Source: Acanthopleura granulata
Taxonomy: Eukaryota; Mollusca; Polyplacophora; Chitonida; Chitonidae
NCBI GenBank assembly: GCA_016165875.1
Contig: JABBOT010000005.1
Location: forward strand, 24,515,368 to 24,579,367
Length of the DNA: 64,000 nt
Reading direction: 5' to 3'
The notes under the pieces were generated by a model. It ran no database searches and was not told the origin of the DNA. It saw nothing but the letters and a program-made list of their open reading frames with translations. The translations under genes and the position numbers were made by a program. Below, in pieces: positions 48,896 through 62,081 of the stretch. Position 1 is the stretch's first letter; the number at the start of each line of letters is the position of its first letter.

Positions 48896-51800
48896 TATCA
48901 AACAGCAACAGTTTGATTTGAGCCTGTTACTTCATATGTCAATCAGGAAGAGGTTCTACCTGGTTTACATTATTCTTTACCTCATTCTCGCTTCAATAAA
49001 CCTCTCAGACAAAAATCCAAATTCAGAACTACAGTTTCTATAATGCATGGCCTGTGAAACAATCTGGTTCATGCAACGTATATATTTAAGGCCACGTGTG
49101 CCTCCGTTTTCCTACAGCTCTCCATTTGTTCCCAGTGGATTGTATGGATTGTCGATGACCAGCTCCTAATCCCGGACATTGCTAATGAAGAGATGAGAAC
49201 TTGACCTGAAGTACACTACAGAAGGAGTGTGCTAACATACACAGCACAATGGCTTCAATGCAAGATTTTGGATTACCGTATCAAAACACGGATATATAAC
49301 TTAATATGCAATGTACAGATTCTCGCCTTATTAGCGCGGGCTTATTTTGTACACGAGCAAGGGACTAGATAATGGGAACATCATGCGTAGATTAGATGCA
49401 CTTAATGCTCAGTGGAGTCTATTTCAACGATGTTCATGCCACTGCCCTTTCCCTGGCCAATTTTATCTCCATCGTAACTTTGGCTTCTTGTCATTTCCCG
49501 TGGAAGACAACTGCCTGTACTGTTTGCCAGACTAAACGTATAAAGCATGTTAAAAATGCTCACTATTTACGATCAATTGGCCATAAATTTTTGATGAAAA
49601 GTCAAGCTCGTCTCGACGCTTGTACAAAAATGTTCTCGTGTCTCAATTTATTTCGGAGATAATGGTGTAGATGTGCGTTGTTCGGGAGTGGGATAACACT
49701 GGCTGATCATTGATCATTGTGTCCTGGAAGGACCATAGACGTGAAATGGTGGTAATTATTAACTGAAATCCTTTCATTTTGTCCCTCGTACATCTTCTAT
49801 CAACTGGCTGGGAGAGACACTGCCTTCCTGTTAGCAGAGCCTCTAACAGATGAGACCGGTGTTTTTAATGAGAAATATCCCGGGCAGAGCCATTGCGCAC
49901 CGCCTTGTCGGCGAATTAAAGCATACAAAAAGGGAGTGATTTGATGGTTTGAACCTAACAAGAACCTTGCATAACACAGTGTATGTGTGGGAAACGGTCG
50001 AGTCTGTACCAAAGACATGATCACTACATCTAAACGTTGTAGGAACGGGAGCTATAATATTAGTGCGCGTATGTTTGTCCACAGCATGCCTGGCGGTTTG
50101 GTCGCAGTTTATCATATGGATTTCTGATTAAATGATAAACTACACAACATGCAATCTGTATTTATGGCAGGGATCATAGATATGTCTGATACATCTCTCC
50201 TGGCCGTGGTATTCTCCCCAATGTAAATATATACATTTGCTCAAAAGTCAACTGTATGGCATGAAGACGTCCGTACAACTGAACACCCCTCGAACTCGTT
50301 GGTATGATGTCAATCTGAGGCTCACATGGTAAACCACAAACCAGCCTTCAGATTTAGGCGCATTCCCATGGCGTCATGTGGGAAGTCACTCGTGTCTTGG
50401 TTAGGAATAAGTTAAATACCATAGAATCACAAAACATGCATTTCCTTAAGCCATGGTGCTATAGGGTGGCGTTTATGCTGCTAAAACTTAACTTGAATAA
50501 TTTGGATAAAACCGTGACTGAGGTATATTAGCAAGGCATCGGATTTCACCATGTCATCAAGGCATGGTCCATTTGTCTTATTTTCAGCAATTTGTATATT
50601 TCTGTAGTAGTGATGTCTAATAAATTGCAAGTAACATGACTCCATTTGTTTTACCGTATCTTGTTAAATCCATGGTGCTAAGAGGCGTATAAGTTAATTA
50701 CATTAGCAGACACAATAAAACCTTGCGCAAGCTATACTGGCCAGACGGTGATTTTAACAAATTAAACTAGTGTGACCATTTGTCAGTAAACAGGCTGTCA
50801 TGTGTAGCAGAGCAGCTTTAATCTTCACTCTTCAGTCTTTTATATTTATGTGCAAGCTGTAGTATAAGAGAAGAGATTCATACCAAATTTAGATCATTGA
50901 GGAACACTTACATCCAGAAGGGAACTCAAGAAATGCTCAATGCTCGATTGCAAAGCTAAACCATAATACAAACATACAATGCAAAACTCCATGCAGTTCA
51001 CCAACTATATCTATACAGTTTTCCACAAAAATATAAGTTTTCAATATAATATATCTGATGAAACTTATAATGCCAGTACCTACACGAACAAATCGGGGTA
51101 GGTTTGCAGGAAAATTCTGAGTTTGAGAGAAGAAGTAAATTAGAAGGACAAGAGAGTGGATAAGCCGAGGGGTTAACTTGAGTAAAATGATAACAGACTA
51201 CTTCTGTAGCATAGAAGCGCAAATAGCAACACAACTGCAACCATTGCGCTTAATAATGAAAATGCAATCGTATGCGTCCTTACGGTTGAAGTCGTCCTCA
51301 CTCCAGGTTACGTAGCTGTAATTTTGCATTGTATACATTAGACTCGAAAACTGTACAGAAATTACAGGTGCTGTTCAGTGAGTGAATATTGCAGATAACA
51401 GGATGTTCATAAAAAATTAAGTTCCTTGCAGTTTCATGAGATATGTTGTCAGCTTTTATACACAAGTCGACACCAATTACCGTAGACATGTACAGAATAC
51501 CTTACGTTGTCGTGATTTTAAACCGTTGCAATCCATGTGATACAAAACAATTCTTAAACATCACTGGCCGTAACTACTGTACATACTACACAACGCAGTT
51601 CTAGAATTGTGTCACTTAGTGAGTGCTAGATGTGTTTGGAGCCACGCTGACTTGATGGACACATTTGATGGTCAAGCTTTTACACAGCATGGACTTGGGG
51701 TAAGTGGCAATAGGAATGAACTCCAATTTGGAAGGAAAATGTTGTCTCCAGGACATGGAGCGGAGGCGTGTTGAGTTCCACAGTGAGAGAGCTGACATGG

Positions 51801-52009
51801 TAGAGCTTGCCGGATGGAGAAACAGTATGACAGGCTTTTCAGCACAGCGAGTAATGTCGCCTAGGAAAGTGTTCATATAATTCAATTTTAATCATAGCTT
51901 GGCTGTGTCCATGTGAAGTTTTATCTAGAAATGTCATTTAAGTGTAATTGACATTAGTCTATATGATGAAATCTCGGCTTCTCAGATTCCTCTGATGAAT
52001 TCTCGTGTC

Positions 52010-52640
52010 ACCGCCGGCGGATGATGGCACTGTTCCCGGTGGGGTTTCAGAGGTTTTGACAGTGATTTGAAGCTCTGCTATTTGCTGTGATTGCGCCGTG
52101 TGACCGTAGGGGGAGAGCCATGGACGGGACTAAACGTTTTATCATCTATACTTTAGTCGACTGAGCACTGACGGTGGGCGCTGGAAATCAACCGAGCTTT
52201 GATGATTATTGCGCGTCAATCACGAAAGGCAAATGTTAAATTGATAAGACCGAGGGTTTTTATAAATCCATCAATTCTTTGTTAGGCTGACGTGGAGTGA
52301 TAAAAATGTGTCTTAAGGATTTATCGGATAATATTAAAGCTCAGCGAACATACAATTTACGGCTTTAAGAGGGTGGGTTTGTGCCAGAAATACTGAGCTG
52401 TTGGGGTCGCGGAGCTGTGACTGGGCGGACAATTTGGGCAGTGAGAACCGTCCGCGGATTAGGCCACCCGGAAGTGACAACCTCAGCTGTTTGACACCAC
52501 ATTTATAACGATAATCAGCGCTCGCCAGCCACCAGTAATTATCACGGTAGCTCGGGTTTTTCCAATAACCGTTGTGTGGCGGACGATTCAGATTAAAGGT
52601 GCCTGTAAACACTCCGCTTCGTTTGGATTAACAGCCTGCA
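52010..52640. promoter_or_regulatory. GC-richer island near the 5' end of intron 1, possible regulatory element
   Basis: A non-repetitive, compositionally balanced segment 1.2-1.8 kb downstream of exon 1 in the gene's direction. It contains homeodomain- and GATA-like words (ATTGATAAG, GATTATTG, CTAATCCGCG reversed) but nothing diagnostic. Confidence 0.2.
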
Positions 52641-53285
52641 CCGTGTGTTTCATCGTATACAATACAGAGCGAACACGAAGTCTCTACAAAACCATAGACC
52701 CAGGATAACACAAGCTAATAGAACAAACACATTTACTCCCATTTATTTCTCAAAATGTGTATTTTCAGTTAATGACATATTATATAATAATGTAATTTAT
52801 TGTCTCTTTCCCTTTAAAGGAGTCCAATCTGTCGGTACTGAAGTTGAAATTATACCTCCCATTCCCATTATATACACATAATCCACTGCAATATCACATA
52901 TTTACGGTTTAGTTTTTGGTGAATAAGCGTCACGTTCTGATATAACCTGTATAAGCGCCAGGCATTACAATATATAAAGTATTAAAAGTCATGCAGTTTG
53001 CTTACTACACAGATTACATAAATCAACTTAGCCGAAATTTCACTATATTTTGAATTGAATGCGATAAAGACACTACTCTAAACAAACTTTCGCCCGGATT
53101 CGGTTGGTATCATTCTGTTGTATCGGAATCGCATCATTTTGTTTAAAGATACATGTATACCCGGAAACACAGGTTGTGTTTACAAATAGCTGTCACTTCT
53201 ACAGTTTTCAATCACCTTCACACTGTGCACAAAACATTCAACACACTCTTATTTACAAGTAGAAGGAATAAGTGCGTTAAAAAAG

Positions 53286-53434
53286 CTTTATTTATTTGAT
53301 TCGATTCATCGGTGTTTTACGCCCTACTCAAGAAATATTTCACTTCTATGACAGCGGACAGCATTATTGTGGGAGGAAAGCGGGCCGGGGCCGGAAAAAA
53401 ATCCGACCATCCGCATGTTGCTGACAGACCTTTC
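53286..53434 (-). mobile_element. SINE (family 1) fragment, head missing
   Basis: Tail-side TTTATTTATTTGATTCG, then GGTGTTTTACGCCCTACTCAAG..ATTTCACTTC and GTGGGAGGAAAGCGGG, to CCGCATGTTGCTGACAGACCTTTC, where similarity stops. It lies in intron 1, about 370 bp from exon 1. Confidence 0.82.
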
Positions 53435-53801
53435 AATAAAGAAAAAGAGTAGGGGCAGTTGTCTTGTATACTTATTAACGCCATATATTCGGGTAAAGGG
53501 AGAGAAATGCACAGTATTCAGAAAATCATGTATTCGAGGGCAAGTTCTTATCATTGGCTAAAGAGCCTTAACTGTTATTTTAAATAGGTCGGTGAATGGA
53601 ATGTAGTATACCAGCTCAACTTTTATAACGTGACACTGGAAACGTTTCCTTGAAATATCCAGTACAGGGGAAACGGATTGAAATCAGATACCTGTATTAA
53701 GTCGTGACGATATCATTCTTAACTCAATGGCAGTTTTAAAACTATGTCAACTGAATATTTGATATGAATATTATACAAACACACACTGTTGGACTACTTA
53801 C

Positions 53802-54346
53802 CTCCTGCAAGGGTTACTCTCTACATCCACGGTATGAGCGAACCTGTAAAACCCCATTTCCTTAGCATTCTTATGTAAAGGAGTCTCACAACTCGTTGAA
53901 GAACGCCGCCTTTTAGTTTTTCTCTGAATATTTTCATATATAGAATCCGCCTTGTCCCCGTTCTGAGAACACAGTGAATCTTTCAAATCCTCGATTTCTT
54001 TCTGAAGTTTGCGAAGCGCTGTGCACACTTCAGCTGACATGGGCCTGAAAGCCGATCCCTTTGAACCCACCACTGAAGTTTTATCCCCGCTGGCCCCCGA
54101 ACCGAACCCGTCGTCGGTGGAGGCGTGGTGTTTGAAATGCGGCCCTTCCGCGTAAGGGTCCGATTTACTGGACGAAGGTAACACGGCGGACATAACACCT
54201 GTCGCATTGGGGTTTCTAAACATTTCCTGGACAACGTCGTACCTCAAGGGTGGCTCCATGTCTCCGTACTGCACACTATCCCGTTCGTCGTCGCGAGTTA
54301 ACATCGGCTGTTTAACCTCCGTCTCTTGTCTTTGCCTATCTTCCAT
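53802..54346 (-). CDS. DEG/ENaC channel exon 1: cytosolic N-terminus
   Basis: The exon starts at an ATG in a strong context (AACATGG) and ends at a consensus donor AG|GTAAGT in phase 2. It encodes about 181 residues, rich in charged and polar residues and with no signal peptide, as expected for the intracellular N-terminus of this two-pass family. Visible pieces are a short helical stretch LQKEIEDLKDSL (about residues 114-125), a basic KRRRSS segment resembling a basophilic kinase site, and a juxtamembrane FYRFAHTVDVESNPCR that runs into TM1 in exon 2. The usual His-Gly motif of the family in this juxtamembrane stretch is not visible. The link to exon 2 rests on phase, on the basic RR next to TM1 and on the FYRF-like juxtamembrane motif. 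It is convincing but not proven. A 5' UTR exon further upstream is possible. Confidence 0.8.
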
Positions 54347-57300
54347 GTTATCAGAACACGACCATATTTTCCTTGGACCCCATAGCTACCCACGGTTTTT
54401 TTCTATTCTTCTTTTTTAGAAAAGGAGAAACAGAATTAACTTTCCCGCTCTCCTGAGATGAAACTAGCGCGAAGAGCAGCGCGGTATCGACTGCACATGC
54501 CGTCTGAAGAGGAAACAAGCACAACTACCGGCCTAGTCCGCAGGTGTAACTGCTGTGAGAATCAATGAGCGATGGATCCGCTCTCCAAGAGAAGTAGTCG
54601 CCACACTGAGGCGGATCGACCTGCAGACCGACACAGCAAGCGGGGAAAACAGTCCTACCAGGAACGCCTGTCGTATGCGGCCGGGTGGCGACCTCACCTG
54701 CACCTCAGAGGAGCACCAATCTCTGCCAATGGTATATGCTGACAGGATCGCGGTTACAGAGGACGAGCCGACATTTGGAGACGAAAAGAATGAAAAAATG
54801 TCCGTTACAGCGTCCAAACAAAATAACTTCGATTACGCGGTTTTCAGATCTTCGAAAGAAATCTTGACGCACCCCATTCAGATTGAGCGCCAGCGGCGTA
54901 GACCTGTAATCTGCGCCACTGGTACTTTCCGTTAAAACAAGATCTGCTTTAGAAGAAGCTAGGATGATGGACGTCCCAAGCTCGGCAATAAGTGCACTTT
55001 CATTATTTAGAGTTTTCTAGTAATCACAATATCTTCATTCAAGACGCACAATAAGCTGGCCTGAGGGCAGTTCCCTAGATTAATTCTCCGGCACTAACAA
55101 CGCGGCTGCAAGCACGGTGGCCAGTGCTGAGGAACTGTTAACACTGGCGGCACTGATCGTATTATTAATAGATGAGGCACAAAATTGGAAGCTGCCGATA
55201 TTTGTTAACGAGTGTTCTTCGTTGTTTGACGCGGAGAAGGCGATTGTGTGAGGGCCATTGTGGTGATGACGAGGCAGAACTAATCGAATAGGATGAATCT
55301 ATTTACGATGACTTTACAGCCGGGCCTGTGTGTTATCATGTCTCGAGCTTAGAAAATCCTTCGATTTCGTCTAACCTACATCAATGCATCGAGGCAGCTG
55401 GAACTTAGAGGGGAAATTCCCATAAAAGTTCACTTGAAGAGCCTCACGCCGAACACTTCCTGCACTAGAGAGCCAGTTTGATGCTAACTCTTGTAATGAT
55501 GACGAATTAAGCCCTTAGAAACACAGAGAAGTATGTAACCGGTGCTCTCCTGCACACAAATGCACAACTGAACATTCCATCCAGGGTCAGGTTGGCTGCC
55601 AGGACCGAAGATTCCGTTTCGTGCGCCCGCTCATGAAGTTCGTTCATATGATATTGCTTTTTTCATGATTTCACAGCACTATTATATTACAGCGTTTTCC
55701 ACATTTCCCCTGACTATTGTGATGCCTCTGAAGCGGGTCGCCTAATTGACATTTGTGTGATAGTGGACGCAAGCAATACCCGGTATTAAAATAATAATTC
55801 TTTATAAAAGGAGCCGACTTGGGACAGCGGCACAGTGGGCCTGTGGCACGGACACGGCGTTATTTCTCTCACAGAAATGTCATTAGCCGCGACGGCACTT
55901 GGAAGCCTGATAAGATGAAAGCCGCCTCTGCCAGCTCTTTCCTGTCTCACAGTCAGCGCTTCGATGGAAACTCTCTAAACGCCTTATCTTCCTGAAAACA
56001 GATACGGCATAAATAAAATCCAATCACAGACGCCGTCAATCAATGGTGACTGGGCTCTGATTCGACCGACTATCTCTTCCTTTCAAGGTCTCTTCAAACG
56101 AAAATGCATAATTCAGCGATAGTACTATTAATGACCGAAAGCGATTGAATGCCCGTGGAAATGGCTTGGATATTGCGACCTCTCTACGAGGATTGCCATC
56201 TTTACCAGGCGCACCTTATCGGTACCCCGTCAGTCTAGGTCTCTCGGGTGTAACTACCGTGTTATCAAGGTTGGGGAAACGCGGTCGTCACAGCACAGCC
56301 AGAGTGCAGCTGATTTGGGACACACTAGGGACGGGGATAATATACTGCCAACAAAACTCTGAGAATTATTTCTAACTCCAGGATGATTCTAATACCTTAT
56401 ACTTTGAATAATAATAATACCTTATACTTTATTCTGGAATTTGTGTTCCTTCCATCAATTATTTTTAGCCCCCACATACTGAAAACTTATTATTAAAAAC
56501 ATTATACCTTTCCACGGTGGCAGATGCTTGGGGAATTTTTAATTAAAATGTGTTCGTTAGCGATTGTTTGCACACCGCTAATATTTGACTCGCCCATCGA
56601 TTTAATTCAATGTGAAAGGTACCAATTACCATGTTCCGGCATATGCTAACACACGACTCTTTTCATAAATTAGTGCTGCTTACAATTCAGGCCGAAGGGA
56701 CCACGGCTTCTTTAGCATATCGTACCACGGTGTTTGACATGCGTTGAATAATTAATTTTCACCTCAGATCACCATTATTTAACTGATTTGCACATTTCCT
56801 AATCTAGCCCCAGCAAATCAATGATCATTTCCGTGCTTGGAAGCTGCCAATGAGGCCAGCAATGGAACGTATGAAAACACGAAATCAGCCGATGAAAACA
56901 GTTATCAAATATTTCACAGCATAATCGATGTCTTTTGTTTGGGTAGTAGAGGGATGAAAGAGCCACACTTGTTACCGGCATAAAGTCTTAAGCGGTCGGA
57001 TGTCTTGACACATCGCTCCGATGAGATACCCTACGATGGCCCTTGAAGCTATGCAGTTGTCACCCCCAAAGCAGCAAGGAGGACAAATTTGACAGGTGTG
57101 ATGGGCTAGCCTTTCTTGTGTGAAATCGGCCGCTGTTTGCGTAGACAGACTTGGCGTATAATCAGCGGGCTATGCGGTTGAATCTATCTGGTAAAATAGA
57201 CCCAGAAACAACCTAGGAGGCAACGCTTAAAGGAGGAGGTTGTAACATCCATACTTATAACAGAACAAAGTTCATTATATAACTTTACACGGCCAGGACT

Positions 57301-59414
57301 TCCTAATCCTCCTATAGAACAACTGTATGCATAATGGTACAAAACACACTTAAAATGTAAGAATCAAGATATATTTGAATACTGTTTACAAACATTTTTA
57401 AACGAAATCCAAGGGCAAGCACGTTGAAGATATATCACACAGACAAGGTGCATGATAGGAAGAAAACTGTAGACGATAAGGCATGGCAAGCAGTACAGGT
57501 GATTGAGACATAGACTGTGACATGTCACCTTTTTATTTCCCAGTTGCTGATTCACAAAATAATCTTCCAAATGGCATACTATTTCTGCTTGATGTAAATA
57601 ACTTGGTCATGCCAAGAGTAAGCATAAGATTCGAGTCATAACCATACTGTTTTTATTTTCTTTAATTGGTTTACTGATTAATCCACCAGATGATGTCATA
57701 ACTTGATATTTGTTTATTTCATTGGCATTCAACACAAGCGAAGTTCATAACAAGATTTCTGTCATAGATTTTATACGATTTCTCTTTCGGCAATCAGATT
57801 CAGGACTGGAGGAGAGTTAAGGGCTTGGAGTGAGGCGGTGTAAGCACTGCTTCCAGATTGCAGCATACATTGACGACACACGCTGACAGCTTTTAGCCGA
57901 GGTTATGAATGGTGTGACATGACCAGTGAAGTAGCTATAGGTGTGGTAATCATTTATTGTTGAGTACAGAGCGAAGAATCTGAGGATTAACTGAACCTTA
58001 GCCTAGTCCAAAATCAGGGATCGAGTCTCAAGTTGTAACATATAGGCTTCCTGCCCAAGTGACCTGCCATGCTAAGGACACTATAGTCTGCTGGTTACGG
58101 TCAGAATGGAACTGTCTGTATTTGCCGATTTACTGCAGTACTTTTCTTTTGGGATTTGACGAAAGCCAGCGGTGGTGTTTACTGATCGGTAGGCGTTTCT
58201 GCAGGGTTTGATCAGATGAAATGGCCCTGCTTTCGCCGGTAAGACATCAATCAGTCGGCTTAATGTGATGACTATGCTGGTGTCATTGAGGAGAGCACGT
58301 GGGTGAGCGGCCGGGGTGTTTGCTGTTGTTTGAACTGCAGCTAGAGCGTGCAAGCACTCGTCACCCAACCTTGAGCACTGGAGAACCCATCCCATACAAT
58401 ATGTGCTCAAGGTAAGAGGCCATACCACATGGAATCATTCGTCATTATTGATATTATTCATACCGTCTGAAATCCCGACCCGGTGGGAAATTAAATAACA
58501 AGATTAATAGTAACCGTGAGACGGTTGTGGGTAGAAGGGAGCAGGTATAGATGACGGTTAATCACACAAAGTCTGGGGGACTGGGGAGACGCGTGTGACC
58601 CGCGAGCTGTACATACCATATACATGTACATTCTCGTGCTGTAACGTAGGCGATCAAGATACCGACCATATAGTAAACACGCTATGGTTGGCTGATGCTT
58701 TAATGAATGTGAAGTGGGCAGTGCACTGGAGAATAATGGTATAGTAGGGGTGGTGGCGGATGGCTAGAGGATATGGGCATGACAGCTGGTGAACATCTCA
58801 CCCGGTCACACCTGAGTGGTCAGGTGTGGCTTAACGCAGGTTAGAGAGGAAACGCCTGTAGAGAAGTAAGTTAAGTACCTAGCTACAGTACAGCTGTTGG
58901 ATACTACACAGCACTAATTCGGACATTAATCACCAGGCATTTCACATCATTTCAGGCTGATGTTACTGAAATGCTATCATAACGCAAAGCCATTAAAGCG
59001 TATTTAATAACCACTCATGTAATAGAGGTGATATTCATGCTTAAGTCAATCCTTTTTTTATTGCGTAATTCGTTGCGCACGGTTCAGCTTGCCTACGTTT
59101 TATGATGTGTTAATTTCTTCTGTACGCTGTACGTTTGTTTTTGGTCGACACACTCGTAAACGCTTAATAGGAAGGCGTAGACTGATAACACTAACATCAT
59201 CTGAACATGCCTGAACGTTGGTAATGTCCGTCTATCTACTTAACGCCTCGGCAACCACAGACAGGCCCCAAGAATACAACAAGGCAGTTCTCACTCTCTG
59301 AGATAATTTGCAAGATGACAGTGATGATCACGTTTTTGTAGGGAATTCTGCGTCTTAATTAACAGATATAAATTATCTTAAAATCATTTGGAGTTAGAAG
59401 TGATTCCAAAACTG

Positions 59415-59498
59415 TTTATTTCAAAGTAAAACTGGTAACACATTTCTTTCTGGTAGTTTATTTCAAAGTAAAACTGGTAACACATTTCTTTCTGGTAG
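59415..59498. repeat. Exact 42-bp tandem duplication
   Basis: TTTATTTCAAAGTAAAACTG through TTTCTTTCTGGTAG occurs at 59415-59456 and again, without mismatch, at 59457-59498. The lack of divergence means it is recent. Confidence 0.95.
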
Positions 59499-59889
59499 TG
59501 TCACACCCACTTATAAAAACATCAACCACCGTTATCATCCTAAGAAACGTCTGTACATATCAGTTGGCTGGTGAGGATCTCAGGCCTTTACAAGATGGTG
59601 CGGTAGTTGATTTGTCACGAGTCTTACTTCACCGTCTCAACACTGTCGGAAGCATTATGTGATTGACGGATCCACACTATACAGAAGGTTACTCCACGTT
59701 CTGTAGGATGTTATCTGGGAAAGTTTTTGACCAAGTGAGTCTGTAATACCTGTCAATATCCCGCGAAAAAGTGGCTTGAACATTATTGTTTGTGAAAGTA
59801 AGGTTGGAGGAGTTCAGTTTTTATCACTCTGACGGATTGCTTGTCCAAACAAGCAATAAAATGGGTAAAAATAACGAACTGATGACCAC

Positions 59890-60048
59890 AATGATAAGAT
59901 CATATTTTTATATTATTTTCCATCAAATCGTGAATTTGAGGGTTTCAGATAGTTTAAGGATAATAAACAATGATAAGATTATATTTTTGTATTATTTTCC
60001 ATCAAATCGTGAATTTGAGGGTTTCAGATAGTTTGAGGATAATAAACA
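59890..60048. repeat. 79-bp tandem duplication
   Basis: AATGATAAGAT(C/T)ATATTTTT starts at 59890 and 59969. The copies differ at about three positions and both end GAGGATAATAAACA or AAGGATAATAAACA. The second copy extends the apparent ORF at 59786-60031, which is not otherwise gene-like. Confidence 0.93.
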
Positions 60049-61082
60049 ATAGTAAATATGTATAGCAGTATGAGTCTGAGATCAATTTCTTTTGCCCACA
60101 TACAGCCCCAGCAGGCATTACCTTGTTTCATGGTTAGATTGGTAGTGACACAAAAGCAAAACGTATCACAGAATCATGTGCGTGTCTTTCCAGATAACAC
60201 AAGTCATTGTGACTCGATACCGCAATATCTTAAAAAAAATGTCTAGATCTGGACAAAAATTGTTTTTCGAAATTCATCCAATGGAGCTGTCATAAAAGCG
60301 GCAATTACATGTAGAAAGTCACAGCGTGTGATTTTCCTGGAGAATGACGGATAATGGTGCCGGAAGTTAGTCCGCAATATTTCCTCCATTGATGACACAA
60401 ATTGGTCTTTTCGAGTGCCTCTCAGTTTGTCCCATAATGGAGCGCTGTGCAATTACATCCGCACAAAACTCTATATGATAATGATTATGGATGAAGACAA
60501 ATTGTTGCCGGGGACGACGAACTTGGCCGAAACAGGAATGTGCGTGGTCTGTCCGATTGACAATAGAAAAGGCTTTGGTAACGATTGGTCAGGAAATCGA
60601 ACAGTCTTATACCCAGTATGTTCGTTTGTTGATAATTTTTCATGAATTTTCCTCAGCTCATCTGATATACATTAGACCCGGCAGAATGAACAAGAACGAT
60701 TAAAAGCTGAGTATATGAATTTAATAGCACAAGATTTCAAAGACAACGTCCTTTAAGCGGGCGTTATAGTGTTTGGTTCTTTAACAAGGGATCTGCGTTG
60801 TTCTGAGAGAGACCTAACTTCTGCCACAGACAATAGCTTGTGACTCAGAGATAACGCCTGTAATGATCACAGAAAAGAGTTTACTGAACCGAGGAGTCAG
60901 TAGCTGGGCTTAGTAACCACGATGGGCATGTAAACTGTTACAAAAAGCCGTGATTTTACCACACTAACTCCGTCATTGTTATGAGGGTTTTACCACCATA
61001 CACACTTTTTAGTGGTAACACATGTAACAGGAGAAACACTAGATCCGCTTGCGGTTCACGTATTATTTCACAGGATGATATT

Positions 61083-61099
61083 ACGGCCATAATGGCCGT
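61083..61099. other. Perfect inverted repeat ACGGCCAT-A-ATGGCCGT
   Basis: Eight-base GC-rich arms around a single central base. It may be a dimeric factor site. No supporting context. Confidence 0.5.
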
Positions 61100-61224
61100 T
61101 ATTTTACCGTGGAAATACCTGGCAGCTCTTTTAATCGTAATTTTACAAAACAACAGTGTAAAGGCCAACCTTCGAGTGTAGGCGTTTGAGTGTATGACGT
61201 ATAGCTAACGTTCTTGTTTTGAAA

Positions 61225-61520
61225 CTTCCGTGAGAATGTAACAACCGCCGTGAGAGTGTGGAAAGTAAGGTATATGAGTGTAGGAACTAACATGGGAAAT
61301 TAGTAACCACCATGGGAGTTTAGTAACCACCTTCGGAGATCATAACCAGCATGGGAGAGTAGAAGACACCATGACAATTAAGAACCTCCGTGGGAGCTCA
61401 TAACAATCACTGTGTGACTGTAGGAACAAGGTCTAGAACTTAGGAACTGCCTTGGGCGTGTAGGAACCTCCGTGGGAGTTTAAGAACCGTCGTGAGAGAT
61501 TAAGAACCATAGTGCATACA
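61225..61520. repeat. Degenerate ~21-25-bp minisatellite
   Basis: A core like CATGGGAGTTTAGTAACCAC / CGTGGGAG..TAAGAACC repeats about twelve times with indels. Confidence 0.75.
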
Positions 61521-62081
61521 TGATTCAATATCAAATGGGGTGTGAGAACTTTCGTAGGGATGTAGAGGATTTGAGGATTTCAGGAAATGCCTTGTGAGAT
61601 TACATACATTTGTTTTAACTTATATGAGAATAATGTGAACTTTCTAATTACCGTCCAAAAACCATGCTGAATGTTTCCGTCAGATTATCCAACATTTTCT
61701 ATACTCGTCCATAACATCTCATTTAACTTAACTTACAGACTTAGCTTAACTTACCATTTGTGCAGAACTATCTTTGATACACAGTTACACATATCTGTCG
61801 GAAATCTGTGGGAAGTTTAAGATTTCTTGCGATATTTTGTATAAGTTTCTATTTTTTTAACGAGCATTGAACTTTTTGCTTTTCTTAATAAGACATAAAC
61901 AGCTGAATTGTTTTCATCAGCGGCTATAGATTGTACGAAGATGGGTGACGGACTTCGAGGGATCACATCAAACCTCATGTCTTTGCGTTATGGTTTACAT
62001 TTCAATCACTGTGTTTCACAAGGGAGAACATTGTTTTAAGTGCTATGCCGGGGAAAAAAATAAAAATCCATAATTATTAAA

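Larger units (their letters stand above)
22281..53801 (-). other. Intron 1 of the channel gene (31.5 kb)
   Basis: Lies between the exon 1 donor (GTAAGT) and exon 2 acceptor (TTTCAG). It holds most of the window's tandem repeats, a V-SINE-like element, a family 1 SINE fragment and several GC-richer islands (about 23.6-23.9, 24.8-25.1, 33.9-34.3, 43.9-44.3, 46.5-47.6 and 52.0-52.6 kb). All ORFs inside it are of lengths expected by chance. I could not support a nested gene. Confidence 0.7.
5483..54346 (-). other. DEG/ENaC-family cation channel gene (partial, at least 9 exons)
   Basis: This is the span of the only confidently recognised gene. Eight exons were placed on the minus strand by GT-AG splice sites and matching phases. 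They carry family signatures in the expected order: TM1, FPAVTICN, the palm block GLSFVINVEQYEYL...GIKVAVHDP, a Cys-rich segment, and CPCLRSC...EYAVSLSEA. Introns run from 353 bp to 31.5 kb. The placed exons encode about 915 residues before any TM2, whereas family members are commonly 500-700 residues in total. One or more exons between exons 3 and 4 are unplaced, and TM2 plus the C-terminus lie off the left edge. By family, the product would be one subunit of a trimeric, amiloride-type sodium or cation channel in the plasma membrane, gated by protons, peptides or mechanical force. Which stimulus applies cannot be read from the sequence. Confidence 0.9.

Noticed and set aside
54555..54935. 126-codon plus ORF just upstream of the channel start
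   Set aside because: It lies in the GC-richer promoter-proximal segment with another open frame on the opposite strand. There is no domain and length is within chance in GC-rich DNA.
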